Source of the DNA: Trachipleistophora hominis
Taxonomy: Eukaryota; Microsporidia; Pleistophoridae
Length of the DNA: 35,885 nucleotides
Assembly: GCA_000316135.1 (NCBI GenBank)
Contig: JH993811.1
Location: 1 to 35,885, forward strand
Direction: 5' to 3'
Shown here in pieces: positions 21,214 to 29,748 of this stretch (the stretch's first letter is position 1; each line of letters starts with the position of its first letter). Under the pieces are notes generated by a model. The model was not told the DNA's origin, ran no database searches, and worked only from the letters and a program-made list of their open reading frames with translations. The position numbers and the translations under genes were made by a program.

Positions 21214-22152
21214 ATGCTCTACAACCTGTCATCGGTCAGTAAGGCCGCTGTTGTACCAAACGATACGGTGAGTGACATTGCGTTACACGATACGTACGAC
21301 ATATTTGCAGCAACATCATGGGACTGTTCAATCTATTACTACGATGCAAACGACTCTCTCGGCCACAAGAGTACAACGAAGTTGGATGCGCCGTTACTGT
21401 CCGGCAGCTTTTTCGATGGCAACAAAATGGTGGCTGGTGCTGTGAACGGCACGTTATACGTGGTGGATGTGGCCACCAACCAGGTCAGCGAGATCAAAGG
21501 ACACGACCTTGGCATCAAGAAGGTGAAGGTGTACAATAACATCGTAATCACGGGCTCATGGGACAAAAAGCTTAAATTCTGGGATTTACGTTCTAACGCG
21601 CCGCTTTTTACGCACGAATTAGCGAACAAAGTGTACGCGATGGACATAAAGAACGGGAATCTTGCGCTGGCACTCTCCAACAACACCGTGGTGATGCACA
21701 GCATCGGAGATTTTCAGCGCCAACGGATACTCCGTACAAAACTTAAGTGGCAGCTCAGGAGTGTGTGCTGTTCGAATGATCAGGTGCTCGTAGGCGGCGT
21801 AGAAGGCGCCATAGAAGTGCTGAACATGAGCGACGTGTCCGACCACTTCTACAAGGGGCACCGAAATGCAAACGTTCTGTACGCGATCAACTGCATAGAC
21901 GTGCATCCGCTCAACAGCTCCCTCATAGCAAGCGGAGGAAACGACAACAACGTCCTGATTTACAACAAACAGCAACGCATAAAAGTGCACACTGAGAGGA
22001 CGAATGCGCCCGTAACGGCAGGCAGGTTCAACAGGAACGGCCAGTTCTACATTTACAGCACGGGCGAGGACTGGTCTAAAGGATACCCGGCCACTCAATT
22101 TCCTACCAGTGTCTGCGTCTTGGACGTAAAGAAGGCAAAGATTGCCGTGTAG
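21214..22152 (+). CDS. GLE2: mRNA export factor Gle2/Rae1 (WD40)
   Basis: 312 residues, starting at the ATG at 21214. Reading further upstream would need a TTG start, which is not expected in a nuclear gene. It is a seven-bladed WD40 propeller that binds the GLEBS motif of a nucleoporin at the nuclear pore and helps export mRNA. Repeats are visible as TSWDCSIYYYD (34-44), AGAVNGTLYVVDV, GSWDKKLKFWDLRS (114-127), LVGGVEGAIEVLNM and ASGGNDNNVLIYNK. NDTVSDIAL near the N-terminus and GEDWSKG near the C-terminus (284-290) match Rae1 rather than its close relative Bub3. The length is slightly below the yeast and human proteins, with a shortened C-terminal tail. Base composition is noticeably more GC-rich than neighbouring genes such as 19155-19745. 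The C7 tract abuts the start. Confidence 0.9.
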   Translation: MLYNLSSVSKAAVVPNDTVSDIALHDTYDIFAATSWDCSIYYYDANDSLGHKSTTKLDAPLLSGSFFDGNKMVAGAVNGTLYVVDVATNQVSEIKGHDLGIKKVKVYNNIVITGSWDKKLKFWDLRSNAPLFTHELANKVYAMDIKNGNLALALSNNTVVMHSIGDFQRQRILRTKLKWQLRSVCCSNDQVLVGGVEGAIEVLNMSDVSDHFYKGHRNANVLYAINCIDVHPLNSSLIASGGNDNNVLIYNKQQRIKVHTERTNAPVTAGRFNRNGQFYIYSTGEDWSKGYPATQFPTSVCVLDVKKAKIAV

Positions 22153-22189
22153 TTGAAAAGATGGCAGAGAAATAAAAATGTTAGGAAAG

Positions 22190-22323
22190 TCTGTGGACGC
22201 TGCACGAGCAGCGCGTAGAACGGTGCGTGGTAATTAATCACGGCTCAGCACTCGTCATCTAACCGTTCCAATTTTATTTTGCCCAACACCTTAGTGCTGA
22301 TACCACGCCATGCACCGACAATC
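22190..22323 (+). ncRNA. Possible structured RNA (H/ACA-like hairpins)
   Basis: This is a GC-richer stretch than the other spacers, 38 bases after the Gle2 stop. A first hairpin has a 6-bp stem, CGCTGC, with loop ACGA (22198-22213). A second, larger fold has an outer stem CGGTGC/GCACCG (22221-22226 with 22312-22317) and possible GTGGTA/TACCAC pairing (22227-22232 with 22301-22306). Its upper stem is an 8-bp perfect TCAGCACT/AGTGCTGA (22245-22252 with 22293-22300). ACA follows the outer stem directly (22318-22320), and AGAACG, close to an H box, lies between the hairpins. This layout resembles an H/ACA snoRNA, but no target was checked. It could also be a structured 3' UTR of Gle2. Confidence 0.3.
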
Positions 22324-22782
22324 CGTAAAATTACCGGTGATTACGTCATTTTGTGTTTGTTCTTCGTATTTAAATAAATTAAAATAATTTTCTGCTCTTT
22401 CGCTGATCAAAGGATAAATTCGTCTTAATCATTTACGAAACGTAAATGAAGGCCCTAATCAATGCAGGAATGCTCGTTGGATCATTCATAAATGTTATTT
22501 TCGTTTTGTTTGCTCAAACTTTGTTTTTAATACGATGTTAATATTCAAATTATTATTAATCTACAAAATTTATAGAATGATAGTAATTTGTAGAATGGTG
22601 TTAATATCCTGAGCAAGGATTAAATTGTGATATAGAATTAAATGATTATCCTCTCTTGAGCAATAGTCGTAGACATTGAACGCATTCTCAATCTCTCATT
22701 AGTTATTTAGAAAAGATCATTCATGTTGTTTCTTCTTAGAAAATCTTTATAAGATGTTTATAGGCTATAGGATAACATTCAT
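22324..22782. other. AT-rich spacer
   Basis: No gene. A small hairpin-forming stretch (CCGTAA...TTACCGG, about 22323-22340) follows the putative RNA. The rest is plain AT-rich sequence. Confidence 0.5.
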
Positions 22783-22914
22783 AATACAATAGATAATACA
22801 ATAGATAATGTAATAGATAATACAATAGATAATATAAAAGATTATACATTAGGTAATGCAATAGATAATACAACAGATAATGCAATAGATAATGCAATAG
22901 ATAATGCAATAGGT
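22783..22914. repeat. 12-bp minisatellite, 11 units
   Basis: Eleven head-to-tail 12-mers of the form AATRCAATAGAT, the middle two diverged. One plus-strand frame reads through all units as a four-residue repeat (Asn-x-Ile-Asp type). It has no ATG and meets a stop at 22768-22770, so I treat it as non-coding. Confidence 0.9.
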
Positions 22915-23208
22915 ACTACACCTAAAATACATCCATAAGTACTCATAAAATAATGTGTACATAGGCCATTGCTTGGCCAATCTCCAACATTATCTTAAAA
23001 ACCATCATTACTACCCGCGTATAGAATCGTTCAATGACCAATTACTCAATTCGTTAGACCCCCCTGCGCCAATCCGTAAAACCTTAAACTCGTACGAAGG
23101 GCAATTTGCCCGTTAACGATAAAATTCGTTTGTAATGTCTCATTTATCAAAATCTGGAAGGTTTTAAAAATTATGGGTTAAATAAAAAACTGAGAATGGT
23201 GGCACAAA
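22915..23208. other. 5' flank of the SHMT gene
   Basis: No gene. A C-rich stretch (CCCCCCTGCGCC) lies near 23057-23068, about 140 bases before the ATG. Confidence 0.45.
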
Positions 23209-24599
23209 ATGGAACGGTCATTGTGGAGAGAATTGAGAAAAACTGATAAAAGGGCGTACAGCCTGTACATTAAGGAGATCAGACAGCAAAACAGGATGCT
23301 CAGTTTGAATGCAAACGACAACATCGTATCCGTTTCGGTGCTCGAGGCAGCATCGTCTCTCTTCGTAAATTCTTATCCCGAGGACTATCGATCAACGAGG
23401 AACCTTAAACGCACGAAATACCACGAGAAAGTGGAGAGAATGGCCGTAAGACGGGCGCTACGGCTCTTCAGACTGAGCCCGCGCAAATGGTGCGCTAACG
23501 TGCGGCTGGTGAGCGGCACGTCCGCTAATTTTGTGGTGTTCATGGCACTGGCGGGCGTGGGCGGGAGTGTAATGGGGATAAACCAGGAAATGGGCGGTCA
23601 CCACTCCTTCACATTTCTTCCTGATACGAATCAGGACACGTTTCAGGAGAGAATCTTTGATCCCCTGTCCTACGGAGTTAAGAAAGACGGCTGCATCGAT
23701 TACGATGCAATAAGGGAGGCAGCCCTCCAGAGCCGGCCAAAAATAATAATTGCCGGCGGGTACGCGATCTCCTCGGACATCGATTTCAAGAAAATTAAAA
23801 AATTGCGCAAAACGTGGGCGCCATCCTCCTCGGCGATATTTCACATCCATCAGGGCTGATTTCTCACGGCCTGATGAACAATCCGTTCAAATACTGCGAT
23901 GTGGTCACCACGGTGATGCAGAAAACAATGGGCGGGCCACGGGCAGGCATTATATACTGCAAAAAGAAATACGAGCAGCTCATCAGAGATGCACAGACCG
24001 TCCTGTGCGGCAACTCCCACACACATATAATCCTGCAGGTGGCGGTTGCACTCAAAGAGGCGCTCTCTGAGGGTCATTATGAGCTGTCACTGAGAATACA
24101 GAGCAACGCTCGTTACCTGAGAAAAAGGTTAATTGATCACCAATTTGATACTTACACCACGGACAGTCACATGATACTCCTCGATATGGGATGTGCGATC
24201 AAGGCGTGTAATTTTGAAATTGTGGCGGACTTTCTCGGCATTTCCTTAGACAGAGTGTCGCTGGCAATACATCCCTGTGCCTGCAAACCAACAGGAATAC
24301 GATTGGGAACAACGGGCGTAACACGACGAGGAATGGGCAAAAGAGAACTGAAGAAGATCGGCAAAATTCTAAAATGTATAAAAAATTACGTTGAGCATGA
24401 TTTTGACACTAAGATGCTGAATAATGGGGAGACGCCAAGCGTTGCAAGCAGACTTGCTCTCGATCAGAGGTGTTTACGGACAGAAGACCTGAAAAAGTGC
24501 CCGGAATTGCGGAAAGTGAAACAAAAGGTAAGAAAAATGACCAGAAAATTTCCGGTTCCGTTTGTTCTTCCAAAGAATAGAAATGGGCGGCACGCGTAG
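23209..24599 (+). CDS. SHMT: Serine hydroxymethyltransferase, frameshifted and divergent
   Basis: SHMT is a PLP enzyme that converts serine to glycine and loads a one-carbon unit onto tetrahydrofolate. The first frame carries SHMT sequence to about residue 202 (GTSANFVVFMAL, YGVKKDGCIDYDAIRE, RPKIIIAGG). Homology then moves to another frame at about 23809-23814 (GAILLGDISHPSG, CDVVTTVMQKTMGGPRAG, KPTGIRLGTTGVTRRGM, FPVPF). One base appears to be missing. With it the protein would be about 463 residues, the normal length. The PLP lysine (in MQK) and the substrate arginine (GIRLG) remain. However, the usual SENF motif is NDNI (Glu to Asp), the YYGG motif is NLKR, and the His before the lysine is Gln. 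It may be a decaying gene, a repurposed enzyme with a sequencing error, or a programmed frameshift. No C/G run precedes the ATG. Confidence 0.82.
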
Positions 24600-24960
24600 A
24601 TAATACGGAGAGAGCGGTGCAAAATATAAACGATTTGATACGTTTTTTAAACGCATGTTTTAATGAACGTAGTGAACAGGCAGTAGCATTACGAATTAAA
24701 CGGTAATAAAACAAAAAATCGTGCATCGTGCAGAAATGACATGAATGAAATAAAATTTATTTCTCGTATTTCCGTACTACTGCGGTACATCACGTATGAA
24801 GTAAAAATGGCATGACATAGCAGTTTAAGATATAAATTTTAGAAATACAACGATAGTAATTAATAAAGGAGTTATTTGATCATACATTCATAAAACAGCG
24901 GTTGTTCTTGTGACAAGAGATGTTGAGGAATAGTCATCTCCATTATCACTTATCTCTCAT
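24600..24960. other. Spacer, no gene seen
   Basis: A short AT-rich interval between convergent genes. The 105-codon minus-strand frame at 24409-24726 overlaps SHMT coding sequence and is a shadow. Confidence 0.55.
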
Positions 24961-25062
24961 GATATCAATTCATGGCCACATCCTCTAGAAAGAATTCCTT
25001 CTGTTTCCTACGATATCAATTCATGGCCACATCCTCTAGAAAGAATTCCTTCCGTTTCCTAC
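24961..25062. repeat. 51-bp tandem duplication (two units)
   Basis: GATATCAATTCATGGCCACA begins each unit, at 24961 and 25012. The two units differ at about one position. They end 16 bases before the stop of the minus-strand gene, so they fall in its 3' flank. 51 is a multiple of three, but no supported frame uses it. Confidence 0.9.
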
Positions 25063-25078
25063 GATGGCCCTCGTTTTT

Positions 25079-25819
25079 CTATTTCGGATTTCCCGTCTGT
25101 AAATGCTGCTGCTTGTGTGATTTAAAGGTCTCAAGTTCTTTCATAAAATCCTGTGAAATCTTATTTAGGTCCTTATTTTCAACCTGCATCTCTTTGATCA
25201 TCCCGTCACTGTAAAGTATTTTGGATAGGTGATCTAAAATTTGTTTGTAATGGTCCACAAAACGGCGGAGCTCCGTCCTAAATTGTTTGTGATCTTCATC
25301 TGTTTCAATCCGTTCGTTCTTTCCGAATCCGAAAAATCGGAGGATAGTGTTGGTCGTGGTTTTGGTATCTCCTTCAACGGGTGAAGAGTTGTGCCTGAGC
25401 ACTCTTAAAGAATCCGTAAATAACTCAGAAAACTTATCCGTCAAATCGGGCCGCTCCGAAAAGAAACTAAAAAGACCCACGAGTTTTTTGAAAAATGCTT
25501 CCGTGTCGTAGTTAAAAAAATCTATTTCTTTTAAGACCGGTTTTGCTCCATTTTTAGACTTGTTATCATCCAAACTCTTTCTCAAACTGTTCAGTTTCTC
25601 CTCATAGTCCTTTGAACTGTTCATACACGCGTTGTAGTCTCGGAGAATTTTATCGTTCAAGTCCAATTCTTTTATTTCTTTGGTATCAGCTATCGTTACT
25701 TGTGAAATTAGTTTTATAAATTCCGACAGTTTTTCGTTGTTGGTCTTAAGGCCACTTAAATCAGCAAGGGTTTCATCACTAGGCATAGCCTTAGATAATG
25801 TGATGAGCAAAATCAACAT
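25079..25819 (-). CDS. Unknown secreted helical protein
   Basis: 246 residues from the ATG at 25819. I prefer this start because it opens a signal peptide (MLILLITLSKAMPS). The frame continues upstream to another ATG at 25948 (43 more residues, with GGG five bases before it), so a longer form is possible. The mature part is hydrophilic and helical, with many Lys/Glu/Asp residues, one cysteine (in the YNACMNSSKDYEEKL stretch) and no membrane segment after the signal. Aromatic-rich helices (EAFFKKLVGLFSFFSERP; LRRFVDHYKQILDHLSKIL) suggest a folded helical bundle. I recognise no family. It is probably a lineage-specific secreted or spore protein. The next gene on this strand is also an unknown and begins about 1.3 kb away. 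Confidence 0.65.
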   Translation of the reverse strand: MLILLITLSKAMPSDETLADLSGLKTNNEKLSEFIKLISQVTIADTKEIKELDLNDKILRDYNACMNSSKDYEEKLNSLRKSLDDNKSKNGAKPVLKEIDFFNYDTEAFFKKLVGLFSFFSERPDLTDKFSELFTDSLRVLRHNSSPVEGDTKTTTNTILRFFGFGKNERIETDEDHKQFRTELRRFVDHYKQILDHLSKILYSDGMIKEMQVENKDLNKISQDFMKELETFKSHKQQHLQTGNPK

Positions 25820-25948
25820 GATTTTCTGGTGATTGATATTTTTATAGTTCGTTCTCCTTTTTTTATAATGAGAAAATAAAACAGCACATTTGTTGGTGCA
25901 TTGATTTAAGCGCACTTCCGCATCGAGAACATAAATTTTTGTGCTCAT

Positions 25949-26650
25949 TGACCCGTTTTGTACGCGCAATTAAAGAATTTTAATCTTCAATAATTTTTTG
26001 AATTACATGAGATGAGCTGTAGTAACAGGAAAATGTGATAAATAAATTTAATTTAAAATAAAAATCTCCAATAAACCATGAATGTAATATCAGAAATTGT
26101 AAGTACAACTAACCACCTCAAAACGTATCATTACGAGAGGACCTACAAAATTATGGAGTATAGGTTGAAATAACGTGCTACCAAAGTTTTCGTATTAGTA
26201 AAACGAGAAAATGACAATAATTTAATTAACGAGCAAATTACCATCTAACCGCATATTTTCATCATACAACGATTCAAATGATAATAAAGTTCTTCGTATA
26301 TTGTTCTAGATTAAAGGATAAAAATGGTTGCTGTCACAAAATCAATCCACAATGAACATGTTTATATCGTTCATTTAAACGGTTACTCTCTATCACATGC
26401 TCAACGTATACAAAATACACTTGAAAAGGTTTTTTGCGTGTTATACGTCAAGAATTCTCTGTTTTATAAACGGAATAGCGCAGCTAGTCATTGATAAGTG
26501 TAGAGCAATACAAAATAATATCCACAATCTAACTAATAATCACACCAATAATATTTTTATCGTTATAACGTTAAAAATATTACGGTGAGGCCGCCAATTT
26601 TTTAGGACTTAATTATAATTAGTGATAGTCTCAGCCGTTTTTGATTGTAT
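25949..26650. other. Spacer with a dispersed repeat copy
   Basis: No supported gene. A 63-codon frame at 26397-26588 runs across the dispersed repeat (26458-26488) and is not supported. Confidence 0.5.
26458..26488 (+). repeat. Dispersed repeat, hairpin part, copy 2
   Basis: 31 bp matching 2361-2391 with two differences. One difference lies in the 7-bp stem and changes a Watson-Crick pair to a G-U pair, so the hairpin is kept if transcribed. Confidence 0.5.
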
Positions 26651-26654
26651 GATT

Positions 26655-26770
26655 CTAAATTTGTCTAATCAACAGTGCTGTCAATTACCTTCTTGTATTT
26701 CTTTATCACTGTTCTGATCCGTTCATAATTCTGTGTAACCAACAGTGCTGTCAATCATCTTCTTCTATTT
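26655..26770. repeat. 70-bp imperfect tandem duplication at a gene's 3' end
   Basis: AACAGTGCTGTCAAT occurs at 26671 and 26741, with similar flanks on both sides. The right copy contains the last codons and stop of the 26751-27131 gene. The left copy repeats them in the 3' flank with several changes. Confidence 0.7.
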
Positions 26771-27131
26771 CATCATATTCTCCATAATCTTCCAATAAAA
26801 ATCCGTATTTCTTCAGTTCAAACGCTTTAAATATTTCCTTAGCCGGCAATTCAAACTCGTTCTTTAAAACGGTTATACATTTATCAATGCATTCCTTCCA
26901 CTTGGTCGTGAGAGTGTCCAAGTCTCTATTATCATCCTTGTGTTTCTCCAATATTTTTAATTTCCTGTAAATATCTTTGTAATTTAAATGGCAGGTTCTA
27001 AATTGGTCAGAATACCTCCGCTTTTTCTTCTGGTCAATGCCACTATTCTTATAATAATAGAATGTAATGCCGTCCACCTGCAGTGTGTTGTATAGGTGCC
27101 TCTCATCATTTTCTACGTTTAGGAAATACAT
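26751..27131 (-). CDS. Unknown small charged protein
   Basis: 126 residues from the ATG at 27131, which has CCC directly before it. No family is recognised. The protein is rich in Lys, Asp, Tyr and Leu. It has a basic patch (DQKKKRRYSDQFR), three Cys residues (in RTCHLNY and KECIDKCITVL) and a strongly acidic end (EDYGEYDEIEEDD). The same frame continues 16 codons upstream to a TTG and then a stop. That extension is hydrophobic (PAFESFFILFLKS) and looks like a signal peptide without an ATG, so the gene may have lost its original start, or the extension may be chance. The 3' end is duplicated in the flank (see 26655-26770). Confidence 0.55.
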   Translation of the reverse strand: MYFLNVENDERHLYNTLQVDGITFYYYKNSGIDQKKKRRYSDQFRTCHLNYKDIYRKLKILEKHKDDNRDLDTLTTKWKECIDKCITVLKNEFELPAKEIFKAFELKKYGFLLEDYGEYDEIEEDD

Positions 27132-27681
27132 GGGTGATTTTAAGAAGAGAATGAAAAAGCTTTCAAAGGCCGGCGACAATGGTCAGTCCTAGCAGACCAG
27201 AAGAATTTGGTTGGATGTTGTTGTGTGAGATGATAATTAAACTAACTTTTAATGAAAGGGTTTGTGCGTTGATTTCATTGATCTAGAGAATATTCCTACG
27301 TGTTAAAGTGAGTGAAGTGTGTAGTGGTGGCAAACAAACATCAAAATACAGAAAGAATATTTCCTAAGCTGGTCACTACATGTAAACACAATACGTTATT
27401 CAATTCTCATACGAAGAAAAAAAATAAATTACAGACACCATTCTTAAAAACATTTCATTATTTTTAAAAAATTGCAATTGCGTATTTTTAAGAGAAGTTA
27501 TCGTGCGATTGTATCGACCGCCCTAATATTCCATAAAAAACGTTTCTATGAGCAGTTTAAGCGTTTAATCATTTTTATCGTGGTAGTCTTAATCAATTGG
27601 TTAACACGGTTGACATTAAATTTCTACCGTAGTACGATAAATAAATTTTATTTCGTTTCATTAAATTTATACTTTTTAGCT

Positions 27682-27830
27682 GAAGAGCGTGTTTGGTTAG
27701 GTGATTTATAGGAGATGGTTAAACTAAGCTTTAATTAAAAAACATGATTCTGATCAGAAGAGCGTGTTTGGTTAGGTGATGTATGTGAAGGAGATGGTTA
27801 AAATAACCTTTAGTTAAAAAATTGAAAGAT
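27682..27830. repeat. 75-bp imperfect tandem duplication
   Basis: GAAGAGCGTGTTTGGTTAGG occurs at 27682 and 27757, each followed by GTGAT...GGAGATGGTTAAA. A more degraded third version (AGAAGAATTTGGTTGGATG...GATAATTAAACTAAC) lies at about 27199-27250. Confidence 0.7.
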
Positions 27831-27889
27831 ATTCAATTAAAAAGCTAATAACACATACATTATCTAATATATTATAAAATTTATATTAG

Positions 27890-28012
27890 AATACATGTTT
27901 TACTTCAATGTTTTACTTTAATACATATTTTTGTTTAATACTGATTTTACTTCAATATTTTATTTACATACATGTTCTACTTCAATACGTAATTTTACTT
28001 TAATACATCTTT
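27890..28012. repeat. Degenerate TTTTACTTYAATAC repeat
   Basis: At least five imperfect copies of a TTTTACTTCAATA-like unit with variable spacers, very AT-rich. Confidence 0.6.
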
Positions 28013-28454
28013 GAGCACCCGTACCTTCCAAAATAAGTATAAGAAGTGAAAATATTAAAAAAATACATTCTTGGAATGAACAACGTAGTAAAACGTAGAT
28101 AAACGTAATAAATACGTTTATATTGAAAATAAGGTTGAATAGGACGTTTTAAGTATCATACAGAGAATACGAAGAAGGTAAATTTAATTAAGATCGTTTT
28201 ATATTTCACCTAAATTTTACGTATTTTCAATTGATTAAGTGCGCTGTGTAATAATCACGTGTTTTAGCCTAAATATCTCCTTCGTGTTATTAATGCAGGA
28301 TAAACTGATATGAACGTGTAGATCGTGTTTTGAATCACCGTGCCTTGTCTTTGTTGTAAAACTGTTTTAAAATTAACAAACAAACGTATCGAACATAAAA
28401 CCAGAGGTTTATTAAAAATTAAGAGCTAATCAAAATTACAGGGGTTGTTTCAAG

Positions 28455-29027
28455 ATGGACGAACACAAACTCACAGAAATTAACATGTCTCTCCTCAAAT
28501 TGCTGTATAAGGGCAGGGCGTACGAAAGTACCATATTGTGCCGAAAGATCATTTTTGAACTGCTCGAAAACGTGGAGTGTAAGTTTAAAGTTGCCGAGTC
28601 GTGGCACTTGGTGTACTCATCGGTTGAACACGGCTTCTCGCTTCGTACAATGGTCGATAACCTTTCGAAGAGCAGGCCGCCGTTCATTTTGATCTGCAGG
28701 GAGAACGAAGGAAACACGTTTGGGGTATTCATCAATGACAAGATATGCTTTAAATCAACGCTGAGCGGCAAGATAAACACCTTTCTCTTTAAGATGGAGA
28801 ACGGCCAGGTAAAGGTGTTTAAATACTCCGGAAACCTGCCGTATTTCTGCCTGTGTTCGCCCAGTTTTATAGGATTTGGTTGCAGTGAGGGCAAATTCGG
28901 TCTTTTGTTCAATTCCACTCTTCTGACCGGCTCTTCAAGTCGTGTAACGACCTTTAACAACGAGGTACTGTCTCGAAAGGAAAAATTTGCCGTAAAACAA
29001 ATAGAAGTGTGGACAATCGGCCATTGA
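28455..29027 (+). CDS. TLDc-domain protein (OXR1-like)
   Basis: 190 residues, almost entirely one TLDc domain. TLDc proteins such as OXR1 and yeast Rtc5 and Oxr1 bind the V-ATPase and promote its disassembly, and some are linked to oxidative-stress resistance. Family landmarks in order: SWHLVYSSVEHGFSLRTM (49-66), PPFILICRENEGNTFGVF (75-92), SGKINTFLF (104-112), SFIGFGCSEGKFGLLF (137-152), LTGSSSRVTTFNNEVL (157-172) and the closing QIEVWTIG (182-189). The N-terminal 45 residues are helical, and no LysM or other domain is present, so it is a minimal form. GGGG lies about 11-14 bases before the ATG. The V-ATPase link comes from the family and is not shown by this window. Confidence 0.88.
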   Translation: MDEHKLTEINMSLLKLLYKGRAYESTILCRKIIFELLENVECKFKVAESWHLVYSSVEHGFSLRTMVDNLSKSRPPFILICRENEGNTFGVFINDKICFKSTLSGKINTFLFKMENGQVKVFKYSGNLPYFCLCSPSFIGFGCSEGKFGLLFNSTLLTGSSSRVTTFNNEVLSRKEKFAVKQIEVWTIGH

Positions 29028-29148
29028 CCCGTTTTATAGAGAATGATGATGCAGTACGCTTGTTTTGTTCTGCTGCTGGTGGCACGGCATTCAATTAAAA
29101 CTTTCTATCATCACTGATTCTTTACCATGTTGAATTTGTGCTGTTTAG

Positions 29149-29258
29149 TTGGCAATGCTGTTTATGCGTAGGTTAGAAGATTTAACGGAGGAACAGAAAT
29201 AAATTGGCAGCGTTGTTTATGCGTGGGTTAGAAGATTTAACGTGGAAAGAACAATAAT
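29149..29258. repeat. 55-bp tandem duplication
   Basis: Units starting TTGGCA at 29149 and 29204 share TGTTTATGCGT, GGTTAGAAGATTTAACG and a following GGAA/CAATAA stretch, with a few differences. Confidence 0.75.
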
Positions 29259-29379
29259 TTATAAAAGGAATGTTAATTATGCATGCATAACGTGCACCAT
29301 TCATTCTTATCTAGTCAAACGCAGTAGAACAGATCAAAATTCTACGCGTAAACGATGCCTTTCTATTTATTTGAGAGAG

Positions 29380-29455
29380 CAGTATCAACAGGCCTTAGCA
29401 GTATCAACAGGCCTTGGCAGTACCAACAGGCCCTAGTAGTATAACAGGCCCTGCT
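29380..29455. repeat. 19-bp tandem repeat, four units
   Basis: Four units of the form CAGTATCAACAGGCCTTAG. The last one is shortened by a base and more diverged. Confidence 0.85.
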
Positions 29456-29748
29456 CAGGTGAATAAAAAGTACGAAATGATATTTTAACGGATCACCGTA
29501 AAAGCAATAACAACCGTAATTAAATACGAACAACCGTTTAAGAGAAGCCTAGGCCTGCTGTTCTCGTGAACATAACGACTATGAATACAATGTTAACGTT
29601 CCATGATTGCTAAGCACAATCCTTGTGCTGAGCCCTGCGGTAAATCATCAAAGGCCCTTTTCGTTGTTCAGACGTGCATTAAAGTCGTAATTGCAATTAA
29701 AACGGGGATTATCAAAAGATGCTATCACCACATAAACTCTATTAAACG

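Larger units (their letters stand above)
27132..28454. other. Spacer with several short repeats
   Basis: No supported gene. A 79-codon frame at 27472-27711 runs into a duplicated segment. The repeats are listed separately. Confidence 0.5.
29028..29748. other. Spacer with two tandem repeats
   Basis: No gene. It contains the 55-bp and 19-bp repeats listed below. A 64-codon frame at 29242-29436 runs through the 19-bp repeat and is not supported. Confidence 0.55.

Noticed and set aside
21033..21215. 60-codon minus-strand ORF spanning the assembly gap
   Set aside because: About a third of it is undetermined bases, so nothing supports it.
21619..22098. 159-codon minus-strand ORF
   Set aside because: It lies entirely inside the Gle2 coding region, which has clear WD40 homology, so it is a shadow frame.
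22190..22240. RNase P RNA conserved region, suggested by AGGAAAGTC near 22182-22190
   Set aside because: No complementary downstream strand of the P4 helix was found within several hundred bases.
24972..25214. 80-codon plus-strand ORF across the 51-bp repeats
   Set aside because: It repeats the same 17 residues because of the duplication, then runs antisense into the 25079-25819 gene.
29242..29436. 64-codon ORF
   Set aside because: It is composed partly of the 19-bp tandem repeat and ends inside it. No homology is seen.
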